Positions 44,994 through 53,008 of a stretch of 53,330 nucleotides of DNA are shown here, piece by piece. The position numbers were made by a program, and so were the translations under genes. The first letter of the stretch is position 1, and each line of letters starts with the position of its first letter. The stretch is from an uncultured Chitinophagaceae bacterium (lineage in GTDB: Bacteria > Bacteroidota > Bacteroidia > Chitinophagales > Chitinophagaceae). The notes beneath the pieces were generated by a model, which saw only the letters and a list, made by a program, of their open reading frames with translations, searched no databases and was not told where the DNA came from. The stretch is taken from assembly GCA_903895845.1 (NCBI GenBank), contig CAITVK010000138.1:1-53330 (forward strand). The letters run 5' to 3'.

Positions 44994-45479
44994 ATGGCTA
45001 TCAGGATTTTTATTACAGGAGGTACTTTTGATAAGGAATACAATGAGTTGAATGGTCAATTGTACTTTAAAGATACACATCTGCATGAGATGCTGAAACT
45101 TGGTCGTTGCAGAGTGGAGGTAGATATCAGAACATTGATGATGATTGATAGCCTTGAAATGAGTGATGCCGATAGAACACTGATTGTGCAACAATGCATT
45201 AAAGCAGACGAAGACCGGATTGTAATTACACACGGTACCGATACCATGGTAGAAACGGCAATTGTACTGGCAAAAGCAAGCATCAACAAAACCATTGTCA
45301 TTACAGGCGCTATGATTCCTTATAAGTTTGGTAGCAGCGACGGTCTCTTTAATCTTGGAAGTGCTTTGGCCTTTGTACAAACGCTTCCACATGGGGTTTA
45401 CATAGCAATGAATGGAAAATATTTCAATTGGGATAATGTGAGGAAGAATCGCGCCACCGCGCAGTTTGAGGAGTTATAG
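44994..45479 (+). CDS. Asparaginase N-domain protein
   Basis: The 161-aa protein covers only the N-terminal domain of L-asparaginases. It has the first Thr motif FITGGTFDK (T11) and the second THGTDTM (T82-D83), followed by ITGAMIPYKFGSSDG. The catalytic Lys of classical enzymes (K162 in E. coli AsnB-type) has no clear equivalent: that position reads about Q-T-L. The C-terminal domain that completes the active site is absent, yet the frame ends normally. It may be a distinct amidohydrolase or a binding protein. A TATCTTCG -7-like site lies about 95 bp upstream. Confidence 0.8.
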   Translation: MAIRIFITGGTFDKEYNELNGQLYFKDTHLHEMLKLGRCRVEVDIRTLMMIDSLEMSDADRTLIVQQCIKADEDRIVITHGTDTMVETAIVLAKASINKTIVITGAMIPYKFGSSDGLFNLGSALAFVQTLPHGVYIAMNGKYFNWDNVRKNRATAQFEEL

Positions 45480-45530
45480 TTTGAATATGCAACGGTCTTG
45501 CCTGCTCATTTTTAATTAAGCGCTAAGGTT

Positions 45531-46175
45531 TTAAACTAGTTGTTCCAGCAAATGAATAAACTGTTCCCGCATAATCATCTTGGCACCAAGGCTTTCCAGG
45601 TGTTCGGTATAAACCTGACAATCTATCAATAGTACACCCTCTGCTTTTAGCTGTTCCACATACTTGATGAAGGCATATTTACTAGCATTGCTCTTATGGC
45701 TAAACATGCTCTCCCCAAAAAAGAGCCCGCCCAAGCGTACACCGTACAAGCCACCCACCAATTCGCCATCACTCCATGCTTCTGCACTATGGGCATAGCC
45801 AAGTTGATGCAAATTGCAGTAGGCATCTACCACTTCATTCTTTATCCATGTGCCGTCCTGCCCCTTTCTTTCCTTCGCTTTACAATTGTTTATTACGGCA
45901 GTAAAGTCCTGGTTGATGGTGAATTCAAAAGCCTCCCTTTTCAACAAAGTCTTCATGCTTTTGCTCACAATCAACTCGTCGGGCAGTAAGACAAAGCGGG
46001 GATTGGGACACCACCATAACGGCACATCGCCATCGTACCAAGGGAATATTCCCTTCTGATAGGCTAGTAATAATCTTTCGGTGCTTAGGTCGCCGCCCAT
46101 TGCCAATAGTCCGTCCTCCAGTGCCTCCTCAACGGGTGGAAACCAAATTTTTTCATTTAATAAGTGCAAGGGCAT
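45531..46175 (-). CDS. aat: Leucyl/phenylalanyl-tRNA--protein transferase
   Basis: I start at ATG 46175 (MPLHLLNEKIWFPPVEEAL), where family members begin; the frame runs to 46283 with unrelated basic sequence overlapping clpS. The 214-aa product shows FPPVEEAL, GLLAMGGDLS, AYQKGIFPWYDGD-PLWWCPNPR and GGLYGVRLGGLFFGESMFS, all Aat signatures. It adds Leu or Phe to proteins with N-terminal Lys or Arg, marking them for ClpS-ClpAP degradation. It lies 47 bp after clpS in one transcript, the expected N-degron pair. Confidence 0.96.
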   Translation of the reverse strand: MPLHLLNEKIWFPPVEEALEDGLLAMGGDLSTERLLLAYQKGIFPWYDGDVPLWWCPNPRFVLLPDELIVSKSMKTLLKREAFEFTINQDFTAVINNCKAKERKGQDGTWIKNEVVDAYCNLHQLGYAHSAEAWSDGELVGGLYGVRLGGLFFGESMFSHKSNASKYAFIKYVEQLKAEGVLLIDCQVYTEHLESLGAKMIMREQFIHLLEQLV

Positions 46176-46222
46176 AAGCAGATTGGGGATTATTTGTCTA
46201 TATGACCTAGCACGAGCAGGTT

Positions 46223-46531
46223 TTATTGTCTTACGTTTTGTTCGATGGTCGCACTGATGCCACGTTCGGTAATGGCATCGCACATAGGCTTCAAGGTATC
46301 ATAAGCGCCTTCTTTAACGGCATATTTACCATTGTAATGAATGATGAAAGCACATTGCTCGGCTTGCTCTTCTGTATGGCCACATACTTCCATCAGGGTT
46401 GTAATTACCCATTCAAATGAATTTACATCATCATTCCAGACTATTATACAAAAGCTATGTGCGCGCTCTGTCATCACATCGGAGTCCTCTTGTTCCCAAG
46501 GCTTTGTCGAAAAAAAAGGGTTGTATGCCAT
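46223..46531 (-). CDS. clpS: ClpS adaptor of the N-degron pathway
   Basis: The 102-aa protein has a flexible N-terminus, then the ClpS fold: CIIVWNDDVNSFEWVITTLMEVCGHTEEQAEQCAFIIHYNGKYAVKEG. The ND-D and the H in the helix bind the N-terminal residue of substrates. It delivers proteins with N-terminal Leu, Phe, Trp or Tyr to ClpA. First gene of the clpS-aat pair, with an exact -33/-7 promoter upstream. ClpA and ClpP are not in the window. Confidence 0.96.
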   Translation of the reverse strand: MAYNPFFSTKPWEQEDSDVMTERAHSFCIIVWNDDVNSFEWVITTLMEVCGHTEEQAEQCAFIIHYNGKYAVKEGAYDTLKPMCDAITERGISATIEQNVRQ

Positions 46532-46555
46532 ACTGTAATGATAATATTATTGCTG

Positions 46556-46584
46556 CAAAAGTAAAAAGTAATTGTAAAATACAA
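46556..46584 (-). promoter_or_regulatory. Promoter of clpS-aat
   Basis: On the minus strand TTG (46584-46582) is followed after 18 bp by TACTTTTG (46563-46556), an exact TAnnTTTG with the right -33 spacing, and C. The ATG is 25 bp downstream. Confidence 0.75.
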
Positions 46585-46754
46585 TGCAACGGCAGTAAGT
46601 TTTAATAGAAGCTTATTCAGGCAGATGTTTTCAGACTAGTAGAACAGTGTTTTTATTGCACTTAAATATTCATTTAGATAAAGTTTCAATAATCGCCTGA
46701 ATGTTTTTTATGGTAATGTAGGATTAGTAACAAGTTTAATAAACTCCTTTACGC

Positions 46755-46762
46755 TACTTTTG
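46755..46762 (+). promoter_or_regulatory. -7 element of the cytochrome c maturation genes
   Basis: TACTTTTG is an exact match, 53 bp before the CcmC-like gene at 46815. TTTA near 46734 may be a weak -33. Confidence 0.6.
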
Positions 46763-46814
46763 TCCCTTGTAAATTGAAACGATTGTTCTTTTGTTTATTC
46801 TAAAATAAAATTGG

Positions 46815-47486
46815 ATGTTGCGAGCTTATTGGTGGAAGATATTATGTTTTGTGTTGGTGATGTATGTTTGTATTTTCGGTTTTTATGTAGAAGTTCCCAG
46901 GATGGATGACAGGATGCAGCAAACAATCCGTAACTTCTTTTTTCATGTGCCAATGTGGTTTGGCATGATGATATTGCTCACCGTATCCTTGGTATATGCC
47001 ATCAAATATCTTGGCAATCCAACCCCCAAAAACGACTTTTATGCTACTTCGTATGCAGCTACAGGCACTCTCTTTGGCTTTGTAGGCATTGTTACTGGAG
47101 CCGTTTGGGCAAACTATCAATGGGGGCAGCCTTGGAACAACGACCCCAAGCAAATTGGTGCAGCCGTTGCCTTGCTTATTTATCTTGCTTATTTTGTTTT
47201 GCGCGGAAGTCTCAATGATGAAGAGAAGCGGGCAAGGATAAGTGCCGTGTACAACATATTCGCCTTCTTTATGCTTTTCCCCACTTTATGGATATTGCCA
47301 AGGCTTACAGAGTCATTACACCCCGGCGGACAAGGTAGTGCTGGCAACCCCGGCATCAATGGAAAAGACCTCGACTGGAGGCTACGGATTGTCTTTTATC
47401 CGGCTGTTATCGGCTGGACTTTACTCGGTGTATGGATAACAACTTTGAAAATTAGGTTACAAATTTTAATTGAAAAGCACTCTTAA
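46815..47486 (+). CDS. CcmC/CcsA-like haem-handling membrane protein
   Basis: The 223-aa protein has six TM helices, with haem-ligand candidates H44 (FFFHVPMWFG) and H168 (TESLHPGG), and the tryptophan-rich WWD-type segment WANYQWGQPWNNDP (97-110) between them. This is the CcmC arrangement for haem delivery to CcmE in cytochrome c maturation system I. It is shorter than CcsA of system II. The next gene is CcmD-like, which supports CcmC. ccmE and ccmF are not seen here. I leave the symbol open between ccmC and ccsA usage. Confidence 0.9.
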   Translation: MLRAYWWKILCFVLVMYVCIFGFYVEVPRMDDRMQQTIRNFFFHVPMWFGMMILLTVSLVYAIKYLGNPTPKNDFYATSYAATGTLFGFVGIVTGAVWANYQWGQPWNNDPKQIGAAVALLIYLAYFVLRGSLNDEEKRARISAVYNIFAFFMLFPTLWILPRLTESLHPGGQGSAGNPGINGKDLDWRLRIVFYPAVIGWTLLGVWITTLKIRLQILIEKHS

Positions 47487-47487
47487 T

Positions 47488-47718
47488 ATGAATACAATGA
47501 AAAAGATTATCGCAGCGATTGTTTTTGCCTTTTTAAGCGTTTATACCAACGCACAAACTTCAGTAGGTACGCCACCTGTCACCACCGACCTGATGCGTAG
47601 TAACGGGAAAATTCTGGTAGTAGTAGCCGTGATAGTCATCATTATGATTGGTTTCTTTGGCTACTTGATCAGTGTAGACAAGAAGCTGACTAAGCTGGAA
47701 AAAGAAGGGATCAAATAG
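47488..47718 (+). CDS. CcmD-like small membrane protein
   Basis: The 76-aa protein starts at ATG 47488, 1 bp after the upstream stop; a second ATG lies at 47497 and a TTG at 47470. A signal peptide (to about VYTNAQ) precedes a short segment and a TM helix (ILVVVAVIVIIMIGFFGYLI), with a charged tail (SVDKKLTKLEKEGIK). This is the CcmD layout: a small anchor that stabilises CcmC and CcmE interaction. Assignment leans on position and topology because CcmD sequences are weakly conserved. Confidence 0.7.
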   Translation: MNTMKKIIAAIVFAFLSVYTNAQTSVGTPPVTTDLMRSNGKILVVVAVIVIIMIGFFGYLISVDKKLTKLEKEGIK

Positions 47719-47760
47719 AACAATGATCGCTCATAATTCATAACTCATAACTAAAAAAGT

Positions 47761-49167
47761 ATGTACAGTTTTTTTGAGAGTGTAGAAAAGAGTTTTGACA
47801 AAGCCTCCGCATATACCAAGTGGGACAAAGGGCTTCTGGAACAGATTAAAGCCTGTAATAGCATCTATAGTATGCGTTTTCCGGTGAAGATGGACGATGG
47901 TAGAATTGAGGTGATTGAAGCGTACAGGGTACAACACTCTCAGCACAAAACACCGTGTAAAGGTGGGATAAGATTTAGTAATGAAGTGAATCAGGATGAA
48001 GTGATGGCGCTTGCCAGCTTGATGACCTATAAATGTGCTATTGTAAATGTGCCTTTTGGCGGTGCGAAGGGGGGCATTAAGATTAATCCTAGAAAACATA
48101 GTACCTACGAACTGGAAAAGATAACAAGAAGATATACTGCAGAATTAGTTAAAAAGAATTTTATTGGTCCAGGCATTGATGTTCCTGCGCCTGATTATGG
48201 TACTGGTGAGCGTGAAATGGCGTGGATTGTAGATACATATTCATCCTTGAAACCTGGTGAAATTGATGCGGCAGGTTGTGTTACAGGGAAGCCAATATCG
48301 CAAGGTGGTGTTCATGGACGCAAAGAAGCTACTGGCTTAGGCGTTTTCTTCGGCGTGCGTGAAGTGTGTAATATGCCTGAAGTAATGGCTAAGTTGGGAC
48401 TTACTACTGGCATTGTAGGTAAGAAAGTAGTGGTGCAAGGCTTGGGTAATGTGGGGTATCACTGCGCTAAGTTTTTTAGGGAGAATGGGGCGATAGTCAT
48501 TGCAATAGCTGAGTACGAAGGGGCTGTTTACAGTGAGAATGGCATTAATGAAGAAGAATTATTTCAGCATAGAAAAGCAACTGGCTCTGTAAAGGACTTT
48601 GCTGGAAGTACGTTTATTGCCAAAAGCGCAGAGGCCTTGGAATTGGATTGCGACATATTGATTCCAGCAGCTTTGGAAAATGTAATTGATGGCAACAATG
48701 CGCCACGTATCAAAGCAAAGATTATCGGGGAAGCCGCAAATGGTCCTCTTACGCCTGAGGCTGATGAGGTATTTATTAATAAGGGGGTGCTGGTAATACC
48801 AGATATGTACCTGAACGCAGGTGGTGTGACTGTTTCTTATTTTGAATGGTTGAAGAACCTGAGCCACGTGCGTTATGGTCGTTTGGAAAAGCGTTTTACA
48901 GAGAGTATGAACCATCATATTCTTACCGAAATAGAAACACTCACAGGAAAGAAAGCAAGTGTAAAAGCACGCAACTTGATAGAACATGGGGCCGATGAAA
49001 TTGACCTGGTACACAGTGGACTAGAGGAAACAATGATTAGCGCTACTCAGGAAATAATGGAAATATGGTTGAGTAATCCAGCAATTCCAGATATGCGTAC
49101 TGCGGCTTATGTATGTGCTATTGATAAAGTAGGCATCAGTTATACCGAATTAGGTATTTTCCCATAA
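47761..49167 (+). CDS. Glutamate dehydrogenase (Glu/Leu/Phe/Val family)
   Basis: The 468-aa enzyme interconverts glutamate and 2-oxoglutarate plus ammonia. It has HKTPCKGGIRFSNEVN (62-77), the catalytic Lys region VPFGGAKGG with K103, PAPDYGTGEREMAWI, and the coenzyme fold VVQGLGNVGYHCAKFF near 222. It is of the length of catabolic hexameric enzymes (about 430-470), and NAD versus NADP is not decided. It follows the CcmD-like gene by 42 bp on the same strand and may be in the same transcript; functionally they are unrelated. It is ended by a bidirectional hairpin. Confidence 0.94.
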   Translation: MYSFFESVEKSFDKASAYTKWDKGLLEQIKACNSIYSMRFPVKMDDGRIEVIEAYRVQHSQHKTPCKGGIRFSNEVNQDEVMALASLMTYKCAIVNVPFGGAKGGIKINPRKHSTYELEKITRRYTAELVKKNFIGPGIDVPAPDYGTGEREMAWIVDTYSSLKPGEIDAAGCVTGKPISQGGVHGRKEATGLGVFFGVREVCNMPEVMAKLGLTTGIVGKKVVVQGLGNVGYHCAKFFRENGAIVIAIAEYEGAVYSENGINEEELFQHRKATGSVKDFAGSTFIAKSAEALELDCDILIPAALENVIDGNNAPRIKAKIIGEAANGPLTPEADEVFINKGVLVIPDMYLNAGGVTVSYFEWLKNLSHVRYGRLEKRFTESMNHHILTEIETLTGKKASVKARNLIEHGADEIDLVHSGLEETMISATQEIMEIWLSNPAIPDMRTAAYVCAIDKVGISYTELGIFP

Positions 49168-49191
49168 GAATTTGAGAGGTTGATTAATAGG

Positions 49192-49225
49192 AGGGGTTTG
49201 AACTTTTGTTCAACCCCTTTTTTTA
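49192..49225. terminator. Bidirectional hairpin terminator
   Basis: AGGGGTTtGAAC pairs with GTTC-AACCCCT around TTTT, followed by a T-run. It lies between the convergent glutamate dehydrogenase and lactonase-like genes. Confidence 0.9.
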
Positions 49226-49247
49226 TGCAACAGGCTTGCCCTGAACT

Positions 49248-50375
49248 TTAATTTGCAGGAATAATTTTCAAACAAACAGGACTACCCACTTCAATTGTAT
49301 TATCTATCCGACTCAATAAACCTGTTTGCTTATTTCTTTTAAAGATGGTGATATTGTCTGACTTCTGATGCCCTATCAATAGGTAAGAACCAGTAGGATC
49401 AATGGTAAAGTTGCGCGGCATCACACCTCCCGTGGGCTGCATAGCTATAAAAGTAAGCTTGCCATCTGCCTTGTTTAAACTGTAAGTGGCAATTGTATTG
49501 TAGGCACCTCTGTTTGTAGCATAGAGGAACTTTCCGTCTGGCGATAAATGGATATCTGCACTTGCTCTAGTTGTGCTTCCGTTGTCTGTTGTATCTATAA
49601 TAGCGGTTTGTAACTTCTGTAACTGTTCCTTATCAACAGAAAAAGCATCTATATTACCGCTCAACTCATTTATAGTATATAGAAACTTTCCATCAGGGCT
49701 AAATGTAAGGTGTCTCGGACCATTGCCGGGCGTGCTGTAGGTAACAGAGTCTTTAGTTGGTGTTAGCGGATTGGTAGCAGATGCATCAAAAGCGTATCTG
49801 TTAATTTTATCTGTTCCTAAATCTGTTGTAAACAAATATTTTTCATCCAGAGATAATACTGCGGTGTGCACATGCGGTTCTTTTTGTCGCTGTGGATTGA
49901 TACTGCTCCCTGTGTGCTGATAAAACTGGCGGACAGCATCAATGCTTCCATCCTTTTTGATGGGCAATACAGATAAGCTTCCACTCCCATAGTTGGCCAT
50001 AAACAACCACTTATTGGTTTTATCTACCGTAATGTAACAAGCACCAATGCCATTGTTTGGTTGTTTGTTGATGAAGGACAACGTTCCTGTTCTTTTATCA
50101 AAATGATAGGCTGCCGCCTCGCTGCTTGTATTATTTCTGTTGTCCTCAATGGCATAAACAAAGGATTCATCTTTACTGATGGCAAGGTAGGATGGGTTAT
50201 TGGCCTTAATCTGACTGATGAGTGCCGTTTTGCCATTGGTAGCGTCAAAATTATACACGTATATCCCCTCGCTTTTGCCGTTAGTGTACGTTCCAACCAA
50301 TAAATAATAGCGCTGCTGCTGGCTGAAAGAAACCGTAAAAATTAAACAGCATAAACATAAAAACAGGAGTCGCAT
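49248..50375 (-). CDS. Lactonase-family seven-bladed beta-propeller
   Basis: The 375-aa protein has a signal peptide (to about TVSFSQ) and the Pgl/YbhE fold: LLVGTYTNGKSEGIYVY at the start, and repeats of the form SPDGKFLYxxN (LTFSPDGKFLYTINELSG, HLSPDGKFLYATNRGAYN). YbhE-type relatives are 6-phosphogluconolactonases, but a secreted copy cannot act on a cytoplasmic intermediate; the periplasmic substrate is probably another sugar lactone. Monocistronic or linked with the next gene upstream (30 bp away). Confidence 0.88.
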   Translation of the reverse strand: MRLLFLCLCCLIFTVSFSQQQRYYLLVGTYTNGKSEGIYVYNFDATNGKTALISQIKANNPSYLAISKDESFVYAIEDNRNNTSSEAAAYHFDKRTGTLSFINKQPNNGIGACYITVDKTNKWLFMANYGSGSLSVLPIKKDGSIDAVRQFYQHTGSSINPQRQKEPHVHTAVLSLDEKYLFTTDLGTDKINRYAFDASATNPLTPTKDSVTYSTPGNGPRHLTFSPDGKFLYTINELSGNIDAFSVDKEQLQKLQTAIIDTTDNGSTTRASADIHLSPDGKFLYATNRGAYNTIATYSLNKADGKLTFIAMQPTGGVMPRNFTIDPTGSYLLIGHQKSDNITIFKRNKQTGLLSRIDNTIEVGSPVCLKIIPAN

Positions 50376-50405
50376 AAATCAAATTTTGATGGGAAAAGAA
50401 GGTTA

Positions 50406-50927
50406 TTATTTATACGGTCTATAAATTGTAAAACTTCCGCGTAGGATGTTTGATAAGTCCAATTCACTTAATCCCACCTTTCTGCCAAAGTCGCTTGTGT
50501 TCTGATGCGCAATAATGTACTGTCCTTTTCCTTGCACTTCATAGATTACAGCTGTGTGATGCTCCAGATTCGACATGATTGTCATGTTCCCAATTACTTT
50601 CTTAATCTCAACGCCTTCAAATTGTATGATGTCGCCCGGATAAATGCTGTCTCTTCTATAATCCACTACTTTGCCATATCTATACTCTTTGTCCCAGATT
50701 GCCCCCGATTCATTCAGTGGCTGTGCTGCCAGATCCCAACATTCTCCCCTGCCAACCTTCTGTTTTAAATGTGCAGATACAAATGAGACTATCTGCTGAT
50801 TGAGTTGTGGGATACTATCACTATTTATAGTTTTATTTAATTGATTATCATTTATATTCAGTCTATTATTTGAAAAAGAGAATAAAATAAATTGACTAAG
50901 TAAAATGCCTATCCAAGCTGCTTTCAT
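50406..50927 (-). CDS. Secreted cysteine-protease-fold protein (BBC1/AIM3-like)
   Basis: The 173-aa protein has a signal-like N-terminus (to about 20) and a domain with GRGECWDLAAQPLN (C63), SIYPGDIIQFEGVEI, NLEHHTAVIYEV (H124) and YIIAHQN (H141/N143). The C-H-N order and spacing resemble CHAP/NlpC-P60-like cysteine peptidase folds and, more closely, the BBC1/AIM3 cysteine-proteinase-fold family. It could cut peptide or peptidoglycan in the periplasm, or be a non-enzymatic member. It lies upstream of the lactonase-like gene by 30 bp. Confidence 0.65.
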   Translation of the reverse strand: MKAAWIGILLSQFILFSFSNNRLNINDNQLNKTINSDSIPQLNQQIVSFVSAHLKQKVGRGECWDLAAQPLNESGAIWDKEYRYGKVVDYRRDSIYPGDIIQFEGVEIKKVIGNMTIMSNLEHHTAVIYEVQGKGQYIIAHQNTSDFGRKVGLSELDLSNILRGSFTIYRPYK

Positions 50928-50997
50928 TGATTTAATTTGGCAATGAAAGTAATTGGAATTGAGTAATAGAAAATATTTTTAGCGAATACTTAACCAC

Positions 50998-51078
50998 AAA
51001 GCCCACAAGTACATACAGAAAGAACGTTTAGTATATTCGATACCAAGCATAATTCCGGGTAGTTTACTTGTGGGCTTT
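50998..51078. terminator. Long-loop inverted repeat, likely terminator
   Basis: AAAGCCCACAAGTA (50998-51011) and TACTTGTGGGCTTT (51065-51078) are perfect 14-bp inverted arms with 53 bp between. It lies just past the stop of the second amylase gene. The T-run sits at the right arm, so on the plus strand it is a terminator, and the minus strand has a shorter one. The loop is unusually long. Confidence 0.6.
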
Positions 51079-51091
51079 TTTAGTTGCTGTT

Positions 51092-52468
51092 TTACGGCAA
51101 ATAACTATAAACCTTATAGTCCCAAGGCTTCAAATCAAACTGTTGCCCATCTGATATTGTTTCTGCTTTATTACTGAAAATTTCAGTTGCCTTTCCTGAT
51201 AGGGTATGGTTGGAGAGGGTTGCGGTAACTGCATCCTTACTCAGGTTCAATACCACCAGCACTTTTGCCCCATTATTTTCACGGGTGTAGGCAAAAACCT
51301 TATCGTCGGCACTACTTTTTATCTTGTTGTAGCTGGCGTTAGCTGCCAATGCTTCATTGTTTTTTCTAAGTGTCAGCAATTTGGAATAGAAGCCCGCACG
51401 TGCATATTTTCCAAAAGGAATGGTGTTTTTATAAAAGAAACTGATGCTATCCAGATAAGGTTCTTCCTGACTGCTATAAATCAATGGTAAAGAGCGTTTC
51501 ATTGTTTGTGTCAGCACTGCAAATGGCGCATGTGTTATTCCCGGCATCGTTCCATAATCCGATTTATTCCAGCTGTTCTCGTCGTGGTTACTGGTAAAGT
51601 ACATCCGCAACGCATTACTTTGGAAATCGTTGTCCACTTTGTTAATGATGCTATCTAGGGCAGTCGCTTTCACGTTTCCCTTCACTATGTCTTTCATCAC
51701 ATTCAACTCCGGCCAGGTATAAGTAGCATCAAATCCGGCTTCATGAATCCAGGGTTCCGATGCTTCAGCCAACATAAACAGGCTTCTCCCTTTGCGAAGT
51801 GTGGCAATACATTTAGACCAGAAGTCTTTGGGTACTTCAAACGCCACATCGCAGCGGAAGCCGTCAATATGGCTTGTTGTAAGCCAGAATTCCATATCAG
51901 CAGTCATGCTATCACGTAGTTCCTTGTTGTTATAATTCAATTTGCGGGCATCTGTCCAGTCAAAAGGAGACACAGCTTTGTGTGTAATACTGTCACGCAC
52001 ATAGAAGTTGGGATGGGTAGTAAGCCAGTAGTGATCGGCGGCTGTATGGTTTGCCACCCAATCGATAATTACCTTAAAGCCCATTTCGTGGCATTGTTTT
52101 ACCAGTTTGTTCCAGTCTTCCATGGTACCGAACTCCGGATTAATGGCTTTGTAGTTGCGTACGGCATAATAGCTACCCAATGCGCCTTTTCTGTCCAAAA
52201 CACCAATTGGGTTTATCGGCATGAACCATAATGTCTGCACACCCATTTTTTTCAGTCGTGGCAAGTGTTTGGCGAAGGCATTAAAGGTTCCTTCGGGGGT
52301 ATATTGGCGCACATTCACTTCATAGATATTGCCTTGCATAATCCATGCAGGATGCCCGTCAATAGTGGCAGTGTTGGCAATAACTTTGGCAGATTGCTGG
52401 GCATTTGCCACAGAATGAAGGAGCGAAATCGTGAATAATGCGAGGATTATTAATCTTTTCATTTGCAT
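51092..52468 (-). CDS. Secreted GH13 alpha-amylase
   Basis: The 458-aa enzyme has a signal peptide (to about VANAQ; MKRLI at residue 3 is a possible start). The barrel shows region I DWVANH (136-141), nucleophile D207 in GFRCDVAF, acid/base E235 in MLAEAS and D296 in SNHDEN, all four regions intact. No T9SS domain or extra binding module is present, so it is probably periplasmic and acts on maltodextrins that the large surface amylase (1099-4212) releases. The shared upstream palindrome supports joint control. A long-loop hairpin follows. Confidence 0.95.
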   Translation of the reverse strand: MQMKRLIILALFTISLLHSVANAQQSAKVIANTATIDGHPAWIMQGNIYEVNVRQYTPEGTFNAFAKHLPRLKKMGVQTLWFMPINPIGVLDRKGALGSYYAVRNYKAINPEFGTMEDWNKLVKQCHEMGFKVIIDWVANHTAADHYWLTTHPNFYVRDSITHKAVSPFDWTDARKLNYNNKELRDSMTADMEFWLTTSHIDGFRCDVAFEVPKDFWSKCIATLRKGRSLFMLAEASEPWIHEAGFDATYTWPELNVMKDIVKGNVKATALDSIINKVDNDFQSNALRMYFTSNHDENSWNKSDYGTMPGITHAPFAVLTQTMKRSLPLIYSSQEEPYLDSISFFYKNTIPFGKYARAGFYSKLLTLRKNNEALAANASYNKIKSSADDKVFAYTRENNGAKVLVVLNLSKDAVTATLSNHTLSGKATEIFSNKAETISDGQQFDLKPWDYKVYSYLP

Positions 52469-52501
52469 AACAATTGTTTTAGGCGGTAAATATCTGATTT
52501 A

Positions 52502-52520
52502 TTGTGTAAAAAATACACAT
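52502..52520. promoter_or_regulatory. Palindromic putative operator upstream of second amylase
   Basis: TGTGTA-AAAAA-TACACA (52503-52519) is a perfect 6-5-6 inverted repeat, about 35 bp before the amylase start. On the gene strand it is preceded by TATAATG, a weak -7. Arms and spacer length are identical to the site at 1053-1069. Confidence 0.7.
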
Positions 52521-52647
52521 TATAGAAAGATTTTTTTCTGTGCCTTAGAATGTATGCTTTGTTTTCGCCCAAAGACTTAAAGGCTCACAGTGGTACAAAA
52601 GAAAGTGATGTGTTCTTTTGTTTTGTGTATGGTTTAAAGATTGGCAT

Positions 52648-52758
52648 TTAGCGTTTTTTATTGAAGTAAAATAATAATTTGAATTCTTTCTTTAGTTTTT
52701 GTGCAGATAAAGTTCCTGTTAAGAGTAAAAAGCAGATTAATGATAAAAACTTAGTCAT
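52648..52758 (-). CDS. Possible small secreted cationic peptide
   Basis: A 36-codon frame encodes a near-perfect signal peptide (MTKFLSLICFLLLTGTLSAQ) and then a 16-residue tail (KLKKEFKLLFYFNKKR, net charge about +6, amphipathic). An exact TAnnTTTG element lies 71 bp upstream. It could be a cationic secreted peptide, or the 5' fragment of a decayed secreted protein gene. The signal peptide is the strong part; function is inferred. Confidence 0.45.
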   Translation of the reverse strand: MTKFLSLICFLLLTGTLSAQKLKKEFKLLFYFNKKR

Positions 52759-52828
52759 ATAGTATTTAGTTTAAGTAGCGTTCTTTGCTTATATCAATCA
52801 ATAAAACGTGGGTCATTAATGATTTTGA

Positions 52829-52836
52829 CAAATATA
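52829..52836 (-). promoter_or_regulatory. -7 element of the small peptide gene
   Basis: TATATTTG on the minus strand is an exact match to TAnnTTTG, 71 bp before the ATG at 52758. No clear -33. Confidence 0.5.
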
Positions 52837-53008
52837 GATTTTCTGCTTATACAGGAGATGATAAATAATACTGCCTGCCGCCAATGTACCCTCTCGCACA
52901 TGTATTCCGTAGAATGTTATAACATATTATTCTAACCCGTTTGTAAAAAAGAAAAAGGAGGCTTACCTAGCTAGTCGCTCGCTACAATCTAACAGGGCCA
53001 GAGCACGC

